A DNA stretch of 64,000 nucleotides, taken from positions 124,001 to 188,000 of the forward strand of contig NZ_ALBQ01000011.1 in assembly GCF_000282895.1 (NCBI RefSeq), in the 5' to 3' direction. The DNA is from Sphingomonas sp. ATCC 31555 (GTDB lineage: Bacteria; Pseudomonadota; Alphaproteobacteria; Sphingomonadales; Sphingomonadaceae). This document shows, piece by piece, positions 56,567 through 64,000 of this stretch. Within the stretch, counting starts at the first letter, position 1, and each line of letters opens with the position of its first letter. The notes beneath the pieces were generated by a model. It had not been told where the DNA came from. It saw only the letters and a program-made list of their open reading frames with translations, and ran no database searches. Both the position numbers and the translations under genes were made by a program.

Positions 56567-58846
56567 ATGAAGGCACTACATCTGAGCGCATGTCATTTTG
56601 CAATCGTCGCGTCGTTGACCGCGGGGGCGGCACAGGCACAGACCAGCGACGTGGCGGCAACCACTGCCGCGACGGGTGTCGCGACGGTGCAGGCGGCCGC
56701 CAAGCCGGCGCAGGATGACGTCGAAATCATCGTCACCACCACGGCACAGAAGCGTTTCGAAAACATTCAGAACGTTCCGCTCGCGGTGCAGGTGGTCACG
56801 CCCGCCCTGCTGGAAGCGCAGGGTGTTCGCAATTTCCAGGATCTGGGCAAGGTCGCGCCGTCGCTGACCATCCGACCGGCCGAGCATCCGGTGAATGCCA
56901 ACGTCTCGCTGCGCGGGGTGGGCACCTTCGCGTTCGGCATCGGCGTCGAATCAAGCGTGGCCGTGACGGTCGACGGCGCTGCGCTGGCGTTCCAGGCGCG
57001 GGCGTTCACCGATCTGCCCGACGTGGCCCAGATCGAAGTGCTGCGCGGTCCGCAGAGCACCCTGTACGGCAAGGCGGCGTCGGCCGGTCTGATCAAGATC
57101 ATGACCACGCAGCCCACCAACGACTTCCATGTCAAGGCGAACACGACCGTCACCGACGACAATGAATATGGCGGCAATTTCAGCGTCAGCGGTCCGATCA
57201 ACGACAAGCTGGGCTATGTCTTCTCGGCCAGCTATTCGAACTGGGACGGCAATGTCCGCAATCTGTTCAATGGGCAGAACGTCAATGGCCGCGAAACGCT
57301 GAACACTCGCGGCAAGCTGCGTTGGAAGGCGGATCCCGACGTCGTCTTCACGCTTTCGGCCAATTATCTGAACGGCAACACCACGGTCGGCCGTCCGTTC
57401 GTCCGCATGGCGCCGGGCGCGCTGTTGCGCAATACGGCAGGCCAGACCAGCAACGTCACCATGCCGGGTGTGACGATCAGCCCGATGAACCAGACCGTGA
57501 GCAACGATTATCCGTCGCGCACCAAATATTGGGGTTATGGCGGGCTGCTTCGAACCGACATCAATATCGGCAAGCTGCAGGTGCTGGGTCTGACCAGCTA
57601 TGATCGCTTCCGCCTGGACGACTATTTGGACCACGACGATACGTCGTCGGCCACCATCAAGAACCTCCAGATCGGTGCGTTCAAGTCCAAGCTGTTCACG
57701 CAGGAAATCCGTCTGCTCTCGCCGGGCACCGATGCCTTCCGCTACGCGCTCGGCCTGTACTACGCCAACACCCAGTTCCAGCGTCCGTTCAAGCGCGGTC
57801 CGGTTTACTCGCTTGCTGATTGGTATGCGACCGCGGGCTCGCGCCAGGTTGCCGCATTCGGCCAGATTGACTGGGAATTCGTTCCGAAACTGACTGCCAC
57901 GGTCGGCGGTCGCATTCAGAACGAGCGCGTGGAATATACCTTCCGCGACAATATTCCGAAGACCAACTATGCCGGCCACGCCAGCGACACCGCCACGACC
58001 TATCGCCTGGGCATGAATTATCAGGTGACACCGGACGTGATGGCGTTCGGCAGCTACTCGACGGGGTATAAGGGCCAGACCTACGATCTGACCACGGGCT
58101 TCAACCAGAACCGCGCAGCGGCAGGCCCGATCCGTCCTGAGCTTTCGAAGGACAAGGAACTCGGCATTCGTACCCAGTTCTTCGATCGCCGGATGACGTT
58201 CAACGTAACCTATTTCGATACGAACTACACCGATCTGCAGGCGCAGACGATCGAAACGCTTGCGGACGGAACGAGCAACTTCCGTTTGACCAACGTGGGC
58301 GGGCTGAACACCAAGGGCCTGGAATTCGAGACTGCGGCCCGGATCACGCGGTATCTGAGCCTGAATGCCTCAGCGACCTATCTGGATGCGACCTATACCT
58401 CGTTCCCGGCGGCACAATGCTATCCGTTGCAAACTGCGGCGCTGGGTTGCGTGGGTTCGCCGGCAAGCCAGAACCTGACCGGCACCCGTGCCGTGCAGGC
58501 ACCGGAGTGGAAGACGTCGGCAGGCATCGATTTCACGCCGCCCATCAACGACAAGTTGAGCGGCGTCGCGCAGATGAGCTGGCAGTATCAGTCGAGCGTC
58601 TATTATGCGGCGCGCGATCCGCAACAGTTCCAGCCGGCGTTCAGCATCTTCAATCTCGCCTTGGGCGTGCGCGAGCACAACCGGCGTTGGGAAGCGACCG
58701 TGTTCGTCAGCAACCTGTTCGACAAGCAATATTATCCGTCGCTTGTGAACTCTGCTGGTAACTGGGGCAACCAGATCGCGACGCAGGCGATCCTGCCACG
58801 CGATTTCCGCCGATTTGGTGGGATCCGTTTCAGCGTGAACTACTGA
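56567..58846 (+). CDS. TonB-dependent receptor of the hexuronoside locus
   Basis: A 759-residue TonB-dependent receptor with signal peptide (AGAAQAQ), TonB-box-like EIIVTTTAQKR, a plug domain (IQNVPLAVQVV, RGPQSTLYGKAASAGLIKI) and a barrel ending FGGIRFSVNY. It belongs to the 'pesticin/FyuA-like' carbohydrate-or-iron group common in sphingomonads; its place in a glycoside operon argues for a saccharide or glycoside. GGGGAG precedes ATG 56567; the open frame upstream (from 56402) overlaps the GH31 end. A strong hairpin follows the stop. Confidence 0.92.
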   Translation: MKALHLSACHFAIVASLTAGAAQAQTSDVAATTAATGVATVQAAAKPAQDDVEIIVTTTAQKRFENIQNVPLAVQVVTPALLEAQGVRNFQDLGKVAPSLTIRPAEHPVNANVSLRGVGTFAFGIGVESSVAVTVDGAALAFQARAFTDLPDVAQIEVLRGPQSTLYGKAASAGLIKIMTTQPTNDFHVKANTTVTDDNEYGGNFSVSGPINDKLGYVFSASYSNWDGNVRNLFNGQNVNGRETLNTRGKLRWKADPDVVFTLSANYLNGNTTVGRPFVRMAPGALLRNTAGQTSNVTMPGVTISPMNQTVSNDYPSRTKYWGYGGLLRTDINIGKLQVLGLTSYDRFRLDDYLDHDDTSSATIKNLQIGAFKSKLFTQEIRLLSPGTDAFRYALGLYYANTQFQRPFKRGPVYSLADWYATAGSRQVAAFGQIDWEFVPKLTATVGGRIQNERVEYTFRDNIPKTNYAGHASDTATTYRLGMNYQVTPDVMAFGSYSTGYKGQTYDLTTGFNQNRAAAGPIRPELSKDKELGIRTQFFDRRMTFNVTYFDTNYTDLQAQTIETLADGTSNFRLTNVGGLNTKGLEFETAARITRYLSLNASATYLDATYTSFPAAQCYPLQTAALGCVGSPASQNLTGTRAVQAPEWKTSAGIDFTPPINDKLSGVAQMSWQYQSSVYYAARDPQQFQPAFSIFNLALGVREHNRRWEATVFVSNLFDKQYYPSLVNSAGNWGNQIATQAILPRDFRRFGGIRFSVNY

Positions 58847-58859
58847 TCTGAACGAGACC

Positions 58860-58887
58860 GAGGCGGGAACGATGTTCCCGCCTCTTT
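58860..58887 (+). terminator. terminator after the TonB receptor gene
   Basis: A perfect 11-bp stem (GAGGCGGGAAC with its complement), a 3-nt loop, then TTTC. It probably reduces, without fully stopping, transcription into the hydrolase and GH2 genes. Confidence 0.65.
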
Positions 58888-58909
58888 CGCCTTTGGGGAT
58901 CGGCGAAGT

Positions 58910-60220
58910 ATGAAGATGATGGGGATCGGCGCTGCCGCATTGGCGGCGCTTTTGGTCGGGCCCGGCCCGATCGGGGCGCAGCAGGCACCGGCAACGCCGC
59001 CGGTGGATGCGCCCGAACTGGCGGCGCTTGGCGCGTATCCGGTGGGTGTGGCGGACCTGGAGTTTGTGCAGCCCGGGCAAGCCGATGCGCTGCAAGGCGC
59101 GAACGAACCCGCCATTGTCGACCGCCACATTTTGTTGAAACTCTGGTATCCCGCGACTGCCGCCGGGCCTGGCACGCGCTATCGCACCGCGCTGCCGGGC
59201 GAGCATGGCACCGACGTCGCCTTCGAGGTGCCCGGGATCGCCACGCCGCAGGCGGCGGTCGCGAAGGGGCGCTTCCCCCTCGTCATCCTGGCGCACGGCT
59301 ATAGCAACACGCCCGAAGTGCTTTCCTGGCTGGGCGAGAACCTTGCCAGCAAGGGGTATGTCGTCGTCGCGCCCGCCTTCCGCGATCCTTCTATCACCAT
59401 CCGCACCGCTGCTGCTGCTGCTGGCCCGCTTTCGCGCCGTCCGCTCGACATCGCCTTCGTTGCTGCCGAAGCGCAGCGCCGCGCGCGTGCCGGCACGGGC
59501 CTGTTCGCCGCTGCCGACGCGGCGCGCACGGCGCTGATCGGCTATTCGATGGGCGGTTATGGCGTACTCACCGCCGCGGGTGCGCCGCTGGACCCCGGCC
59601 TTGCGGGCGCGACGCGCGGCGTGCTGGCGCCCTTCGTCGCGGGCGCGCCCAGGGCGGCCCAACTCAAGGTCACGGATCTGAAGGCCGTAGTGGCGATAGC
59701 GCCGCCCAACAATTTGCGAGGCGTGCGCCTGTGGGCGCCGCCCGGTGTCGCCGAAGTGCGCGCGCCCACCTTGTTCATCGTCGGCAGTCAGGACCATGTT
59801 GTCGGCTATGATCCCGGCGTGCGGACGCTGTTCGATCAGGCGGTGCACGCGCCGCGCTACCTGCTCACATTCCGCGAGGCCGGCCACAGCATCGCCCTGA
59901 TCGGCGCGCCGCCTACACTGCGCAACAGCTTCTGGGATGTGGACTGGTTCGAGGATGCCGTGTGGCGCAAGGATCGGCTGATGGCGATCCAGGCGCATTT
60001 CATCACCGCCTTTCTCGACCGCTACGTGAAGGACGATCGCGCCCGGGCGACCTATCTCGACGGGTTGGTTCCCAATTCCAACGACGGCCGCTGGCCGGAC
60101 GCGCCCGGTGGCCGCTATGCCGGCTATAGCCCCGGTGCGCCGCAGGCGACGTTGTGGAAGGGATTTCAGCCGAACAAGGCCTCGGGAATGTCGATGGAAT
60201 TCAAGCCGATCGGCCCCTAG
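58910..60220 (+). CDS. secreted alpha/beta hydrolase (PAF-acetylhydrolase/dienelactone-hydrolase-like)
   Basis: A 436-residue alpha/beta hydrolase with signal peptide (LLVGPGPIGAQQ). The nucleophile elbow is GYSMGG with Ser213; the oxyanion segment is LAHGYSN near 128-133; the acid lies in GSQDHVVG and the His in REAGHSIALIG. The layout suits an esterase or lipase acting outside the cytoplasm. Within this locus it could remove acyl or acetyl groups from a glycoside before cleavage; it is not a CE15 glucuronoyl esterase by motif. The substrate is unknown. Confidence 0.8.
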   Translation: MKMMGIGAAALAALLVGPGPIGAQQAPATPPVDAPELAALGAYPVGVADLEFVQPGQADALQGANEPAIVDRHILLKLWYPATAAGPGTRYRTALPGEHGTDVAFEVPGIATPQAAVAKGRFPLVILAHGYSNTPEVLSWLGENLASKGYVVVAPAFRDPSITIRTAAAAAGPLSRRPLDIAFVAAEAQRRARAGTGLFAAADAARTALIGYSMGGYGVLTAAGAPLDPGLAGATRGVLAPFVAGAPRAAQLKVTDLKAVVAIAPPNNLRGVRLWAPPGVAEVRAPTLFIVGSQDHVVGYDPGVRTLFDQAVHAPRYLLTFREAGHSIALIGAPPTLRNSFWDVDWFEDAVWRKDRLMAIQAHFITAFLDRYVKDDRARATYLDGLVPNSNDGRWPDAPGGRYAGYSPGAPQATLWKGFQPNKASGMSMEFKPIGP

Positions 60221-60302
60221 ACCCATCGGCACGCAGGCAATTGCAGGTTATTCGGAAAGCGGGCATGGCCGCAGCGGCGATGCCCGAACAAGGGGAATGG
60301 AT

Positions 60303-62198
60303 ATGCGCTGGCTTCACTCGATCGGATGGCTCACCATGGCATCGCTGGGGCTTGCCGCCCCGGTGCTCGCGCAGGAAACCGGCAGCGATCTGCCCCAGGC
60401 GACGGCGGCCACCGGCCCGCTCCTGGTCTCTGCGGACATGCGGGCGGGCACGGACCTTTCCGGCCCCTGGCATTATTCGATCGACCCCTATCGCTCCGGC
60501 ATCGCCGGCTTCCACGGCAGCGCCCCCGATCGTGGCCAGCAGCGCCACCGCGAGATCGACGCCCGTGCCGAAATGGCGGGGGACAACCGGGTGCTGTACG
60601 AGTTCGATCTCGCCAACTCGCCCGTCACCACATTGCCGTCCTCCTGGCTGACCCAGTCGCCGGCGATGCGCCATTATCAGGGCCTGGTATGGTATCAGCG
60701 CCAGTTCCAGGTTCCGGCCAAGCGGCAGGGTCGCCAGTTCCTGCGCTTCGGCGCCGCCAACTACACCACCTATGTGTTCGTCAACGGCAAGCCGGTCGGC
60801 AAGCACGAGGGTGGGTTCACGCCCTTCGCCTTCGAAGTGACCAAGCTGCTGCGCGACGGCAGCAACCAGATCACCATCGGCGTGGATTCGCAGGCGACCG
60901 AAACCACCGTGCCGCCGCCGGTGACCGACTGGGAGAATTATGGCGGCATCACACGCCCGGTGCGACTGATCTCCACGCCCGACACCTATGTCGACGATGC
61001 CTGGGTGCGGATGACCCGCGACGGCAAGATCGCCGTCGACGCGCATCTCGACGGCCCCCGCGCCGCCAACCAGACGCTGCGGCTGCGGATCAACAGCCTG
61101 GGCGTGGAACTGGCGGGCAAGACCGACGCGAAGGGCGATTGGCGCGCCACGCTGGCCGCGCCGCGCGCACTGCAGCGCTGGTCGCCGGAAAGTCCCAGGC
61201 TGTACGACGTGACCATCACCGCCGGCGCCGACGAATGGCGCGACCGGATCGGCTTTCGCACGATCGAAACGCGCGGATCCCAGATCCTGCTCAACGGCAA
61301 GCCCGTCTATCTGCGCGGCATCTCGATGCACGAGGAGGAACTGGGCACCGATCCCACCCGGGCGATGAGCCCCGCGGCCGCACGCGCGCTGCTGAGTGAG
61401 ATCAAGGACGGACTGCACGGCAACTTTGTGCGCCTGGCCCATTATCCCCATGCCGATGTTACCCTGCGGGTGGCGGACGAACTGGGCCTGATCGTGTGGA
61501 GCGAAGTGCCGGTCTATTGGCTCGTTGCATGGTCGAATCCCGGCACGCTGGCCACCGCGCGCAACATGATCGCGGAGAACGTGCTGCGCGATCGCAACCG
61601 CGCCTCGATCGGCATCTGGAGCGTCGCCAACGAAACGCCGGTCACCGATGCGCGCAACAGTTTCCTGCGCACGCTGATCGCCGATGTGCGGAAAATGGAC
61701 GACACCCGGCTGGTAAGCGCGGCCCTGCTCGTCGAGCGCGATCGCAGCGCAGCCAAGCCGGTGATGACGCTCGCAGATCCGCTCGCGGACTCGCTCGATG
61801 TGCTGTCGATCAACACCTATAACGGCTGGTACACCGGCGACCGGCTGAACGACCTGCCATCCAGCGTGTGGAACGTGCCGGCAGACAAGCCGCTGCTCTT
61901 CTCCGAATTCGGGGCGGATGCGAAGGCGGGCTTTAGCGATCCGGTCCACCAGCAGAAATTCTCCGAGGAATTCCAGACCGAATTCTACCGCAACACGCTG
62001 GCCATGGCCGCGCGGATCCCGACGCTGCAGGGCATGTCGCCCTGGATCCTGAAGGATTTCCGCTCGCCACGCCGCCAGCACCCGGATTTCCAGCAAGGCT
62101 GGAACCGCAAGGGGCTGATCTCGGAAACGGGCCAGCGCAAACCCGCCTTCGACGTGCTGGCGCGCTTCTACACCGAAAAGGCCGCCGCGCAGAAGTGA
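60303..62198 (+). CDS. GH2 beta-glucuronidase-like glycosidase, exported
   Basis: A 631-residue family 2 glycosidase with a signal peptide (AAPVLAQE), so periplasmic or secreted. A sugar-binding jelly roll, an Ig-like domain and the TIM barrel follow. The acid/base is Glu444 (SVANETP) and the nucleophile Glu535 (LFSEFGAD). The ENYGGITRPVRL segment and the late Asn601-x-Lys603 in WNRKGL resemble E. coli GusA, where the N-K pair holds the uronate carboxylate. That and the ExuT-like partner support a beta-glucuronidase, but other GH2 activities remain possible. ATG 60303 is preferred over ATG 60297 because AGGGG stands seven bases before it. Confidence 0.85.
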   Translation: MRWLHSIGWLTMASLGLAAPVLAQETGSDLPQATAATGPLLVSADMRAGTDLSGPWHYSIDPYRSGIAGFHGSAPDRGQQRHREIDARAEMAGDNRVLYEFDLANSPVTTLPSSWLTQSPAMRHYQGLVWYQRQFQVPAKRQGRQFLRFGAANYTTYVFVNGKPVGKHEGGFTPFAFEVTKLLRDGSNQITIGVDSQATETTVPPPVTDWENYGGITRPVRLISTPDTYVDDAWVRMTRDGKIAVDAHLDGPRAANQTLRLRINSLGVELAGKTDAKGDWRATLAAPRALQRWSPESPRLYDVTITAGADEWRDRIGFRTIETRGSQILLNGKPVYLRGISMHEEELGTDPTRAMSPAAARALLSEIKDGLHGNFVRLAHYPHADVTLRVADELGLIVWSEVPVYWLVAWSNPGTLATARNMIAENVLRDRNRASIGIWSVANETPVTDARNSFLRTLIADVRKMDDTRLVSAALLVERDRSAAKPVMTLADPLADSLDVLSINTYNGWYTGDRLNDLPSSVWNVPADKPLLFSEFGADAKAGFSDPVHQQKFSEEFQTEFYRNTLAMAARIPTLQGMSPWILKDFRSPRRQHPDFQQGWNRKGLISETGQRKPAFDVLARFYTEKAAAQK

Positions 62199-62206
62199 AC
62201 GGCAAT

Positions 62207-62230
62207 CGGCGCCGGATCGATCCGGCGCCG
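62207..62230. terminator. 24-bp perfect palindrome between convergent genes
   Basis: CGGCGCCGGATC followed directly by its complement lies between the GH2 stop (62198) and the sdaA stop (62236). It forms the same GC-rich hairpin on both strands and probably ends both transcripts, though there is no T-run. Confidence 0.55.
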
Positions 62231-62235
62231 CAGCC

Positions 62236-63621
62236 TCAACACTCCACCACGTTCACCGCCAGGCCGCCGAGGCTCGTCTCCTTGTATTTGGAGCGCATGT
62301 CGAGGCCGGTCTGGCGCATCGTTTCGATCACGGCGTCGAGCGATACCTTGTGCGTCCCGTCGCCGTGCAGCGCCAGCATCGCCGCGTTGATCGCCTTCAC
62401 TGCGCCCATGGTGTTGCGCTCGATGCAGGGAATCTGCACCAGCCCGCCGATCGGATCGCAAGTCAGCCCCAGATTGTGCTCCATGCCGATCTCGGCGGCA
62501 TTTTCGATTTGCGCGTTGCTGCCGCCCAGCGCCGCAGCAAGCCCCGCCGCGGCCATCGAGCAGGCGACGCCCACTTCGCCCTGGCACCCCATCTCGGCGG
62601 CCGAGATCGAGGCCTGGCGCTTGTAGAGGATGCCGATCGCCGCCGCGGTGAGCAGCAGGCGGCGGCTGCCCGCCTCGGTCGCGTTGCCGACGAAGCATTC
62701 GTAATAGCGCAGCACCGCCGGGATCACCCCCGCCGCGCCATTGGTAGGCGCGGTGACGACGCGGCCGCCGGCGGCATTCTCCTCGTTCACCGCCAACGCC
62801 CACAGGCTCACCCATTCGAGCACCGAGGCGGGCTCGACGCGGGGGCCGCGCGCCATCAGCTTCTGGTGCAGTTTCCGCGCGCGGCGGGGTACTTCCAGCC
62901 CGCCGGGCAGGATGCCGTCCTGCACCATGCCGCGATCCATGCACGCGTTCATCGCCGCATGGATACCGTCGACAAAGGCGAGCGTCGCGGCATCATCGCG
63001 CCAGCCGCGCTCGTTGGCGAGCATCAGCCCGGCGATGTCGAGGCCGAGCTCATCGCAGCGCTGCAGCATCTCGCGGGCGCTGGCGAAGGGGTGGTTGGTG
63101 CCGGCGGAGAGCCCGGCCGCGTCTTCTTCGCCCTCACGCCGGATCGCGCCGCCGCCGACCGAATAATAGGTCCGCTCCAGCACTGCGCCGTCGACCAGCG
63201 TCGCGCGCAGCTTCATGCCGTTGGGGTGGCCGGGGAGGAACTGGCGCTTGCGGAACTTGATGTCGGCGTCCGGGTCGAATCCCACCGACGCGGTGCCGCC
63301 CAGCAGGATGCGACGCTCGGCGACGATCGTCGCCAGCATCGGCTCCACCGCATCCGGATCGACGCCGTCGGGCCGCTCGCCCGCGAGGCCCAGGATCACC
63401 GCGCGATCGGTCGCATGGCCCCGCCCGGTCAGCGCCAGCGAGCCGAACAGCTCGCAGCACAGCTTGGTGACGCTGCGTCCATCCGCAACCACCCAGGCGG
63501 CGAAGTCGCGCGCGGCGCGCATCGGCCCCACGGTATGCGAGCTCGACGGCCCGATGCCGATGGTGAACACGTCGGTGATGCTGATCGGCCCTGCATTCGG
63601 CCCGACGCCTTTGGTCGCCAC
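62236..63621 (-). CDS. sdaA: L-serine dehydratase (iron-sulfur, single chain)
   Basis: A 461-residue [4Fe-4S] L-serine deaminase giving pyruvate and ammonia. The beta domain comes first (SITDVFTIGIGPSSSHTVGPMRAA), then the catalytic alpha domain (APTNGAAGVIPAVLRYY, GCQGEVGVACSMAAAGL, LTCDPIGGLVQIPCIERN); these last cysteines are the cluster ligands. GTG 63621 is chosen because CAGGAG stands nine bases upstream and the product then starts at the family position; the open frame continues through the riboswitch to 63891. A tandem glycine riboswitch lies in its leader. Confidence 0.93.
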   Translation of the reverse strand: MATKGVGPNAGPISITDVFTIGIGPSSSHTVGPMRAARDFAAWVVADGRSVTKLCCELFGSLALTGRGHATDRAVILGLAGERPDGVDPDAVEPMLATIVAERRILLGGTASVGFDPDADIKFRKRQFLPGHPNGMKLRATLVDGAVLERTYYSVGGGAIRREGEEDAAGLSAGTNHPFASAREMLQRCDELGLDIAGLMLANERGWRDDAATLAFVDGIHAAMNACMDRGMVQDGILPGGLEVPRRARKLHQKLMARGPRVEPASVLEWVSLWALAVNEENAAGGRVVTAPTNGAAGVIPAVLRYYECFVGNATEAGSRRLLLTAAAIGILYKRQASISAAEMGCQGEVGVACSMAAAGLAAALGGSNAQIENAAEIGMEHNLGLTCDPIGGLVQIPCIERNTMGAVKAINAAMLALHGDGTHKVSLDAVIETMRQTGLDMRSKYKETSLGGLAVNVVEC

Positions 63622-63654
63622 GGAACCCGTCTCCTGAAACACTCGGTTGCGGGC

Positions 63655-63808
63655 CCCTTCTGTCCGTTTGCCTGAGATCGCTATCCCGTCGGCGGGCGCG
63701 CGCGGCGCCACTCTCCAGAATGTGGTGGCCGGAAGGTCCTTTTGCCTGAGAGTTTCCGGGGCGGTTGCTCCTTCGGCGATCCGGTTTCCCGGATTCTCTC
63801 CCTTTCCG
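63655..63808 (-). ncRNA. tandem glycine riboswitch upstream of sdaA
   Basis: Two aptamers read on the minus strand. The first (about 63808-63736) has GGAGAG, the core CGCCGAAGGAGCAA and the end ACTCTCAGGCAAAAGGAC. The second (about 63720-63655) has GGAGAG and ATCTCAGGCAAACGGACAGA. These match the glycine-riboswitch consensus, and the linker is about 15-20 nt. It ends roughly 34 bases before the sdaA start. There is no hairpin with T-run after it, so control of translation is more likely than termination. Confidence 0.88.
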
Positions 63809-63841
63809 ACAGCTTGTGTTTCGCCGTGGGGGCGCTGGCTG

Positions 63842-64000
63842 TCAAACCCTGATTGGCCGAAGTGCCTCGAGCGCCTGGAGGAGCTCGGCATAGGAATCGA
63901 TCACCGCTTCGGCGTTGAGCGTCGCGACCGGCACTGCCGAGAAGCCGAAGCTGCACGCGATCACCGGCAGGCCGGCGGCCTGTGCCGATTGCACATCGTA
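63842..64000 (-). CDS. gph: C-terminal end of a phosphoglycolate-phosphatase-like HAD hydrolase (partial)
   Basis: The frame is open from the right edge to TGA at 63844-63842 and encodes the last 52 residues. 'YDVQSAQAAGLPVIACSFGFS' matches the end of HAD motif IV in Gph (D-x-x-A-A-x-A-A-G-x-P), where Asp binds Mg. The rest of the gene lies outside the window, so the start and other motifs cannot be checked. It lies upstream of the sdaA riboswitch on the same strand. Confidence 0.7.
   Translation of the reverse strand, partial: YDVQSAQAAGLPVIACSFGFSAVPVATLNAEAVIDSYAELLQALEALRPIRV

Noticed and set aside
1..64000. CRISPR array, insertion sequence, integrase or prophage genes
   Set aside because: No regularly spaced short repeats, transposase, integrase or phage proteins were seen on either strand; the tRNA-Ala gene has no integrated element beside it and no visible partial tRNA copy.

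Overview
The window looks like chromosomal DNA of a sphingomonad (Alphaproteobacteria, Sphingomonadaceae). It is GC-rich and carries two TonB-dependent receptors, a PhoK-type alkaline phosphatase, a FYDLN-acid (TIGR02300-type) protein, a NodT-type efflux outer-membrane factor and hairpin-rich intergenic repeats. I see no insertion sequence, prophage or CRISPR array. The assignment rests on reading the sequence, not on a search.

Layout. 0-5.5 kb: the 3' part of a giant repeat-rich autotransporter. 5.6-10.3 kb (minus): TonB receptor, TauE/SafE permease and a Tat-exported PLP aminotransferase. 11-16 kb: an EmrAB/NodT efflux operon divergent from its TetR-type repressor, with two matching operators and a probably leaderless repressor mRNA. 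16-17.4 kb: a lipoprotein, a membrane protein and a GAF-domain remnant. 17.4-22.7 kb (minus): the circularly permuted ATP-grasp / alpha-E / transglutaminase-like trio, class I fumarase and DoxX. 22.8-29.3 kb: DsbD-like protein, alkaline phosphatase, cmk, aroA, FYDLN protein and tRNA-Ala(GGC). 29.4-36.1 kb: valine catabolism (LysR regulator, mmsA, acyl-CoA dehydrogenase, HIBCH, enoyl-CoA hydratase, mmsB), interrupted by two palindromic intergenic repeats. 36.3-48.8 kb: orphan KdpE-like regulator, then assimilatory nitrate genes (cobA, nasA, nirD, nirB, porin, nitrate transporter, nasS, nasT). 48.8-52.7 kb: glycerol genes glpK, glpD, glpR. 52.7-62.2 kb: a hexuronoside-use locus (ExuT-like transporter, GH31, TonB receptor, secreted alpha/beta hydrolase, beta-glucuronidase-like GH2). 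62.2-64 kb: sdaA behind a tandem glycine riboswitch, and the 3' end of a gph-like gene.

The strongest new reading is in the nitrate region. The leaders of both nirB and the nitrate transporter hold two short hairpins with A-N2-G-N2 hexaloops. In each leader the second hairpin overlaps the 5' arm of an intrinsic terminator. That is the expected target of the ANTAR protein NasT, encoded about 2-5 kb away beside its nitrate/nitrite sensor NasS. Nitrate transport plus porin, and nitrite/nitrate reduction, would thus be two separate transcripts controlled together by antitermination.

Other points of interest are a transglutaminase-like protein in which Ser replaces the catalytic Cys, a Tat-exported HisC-like aminotransferase, a glycine riboswitch on a serine deaminase gene, and a promoter embedded in a 12-bp inverted repeat in front of the hexuronoside locus.
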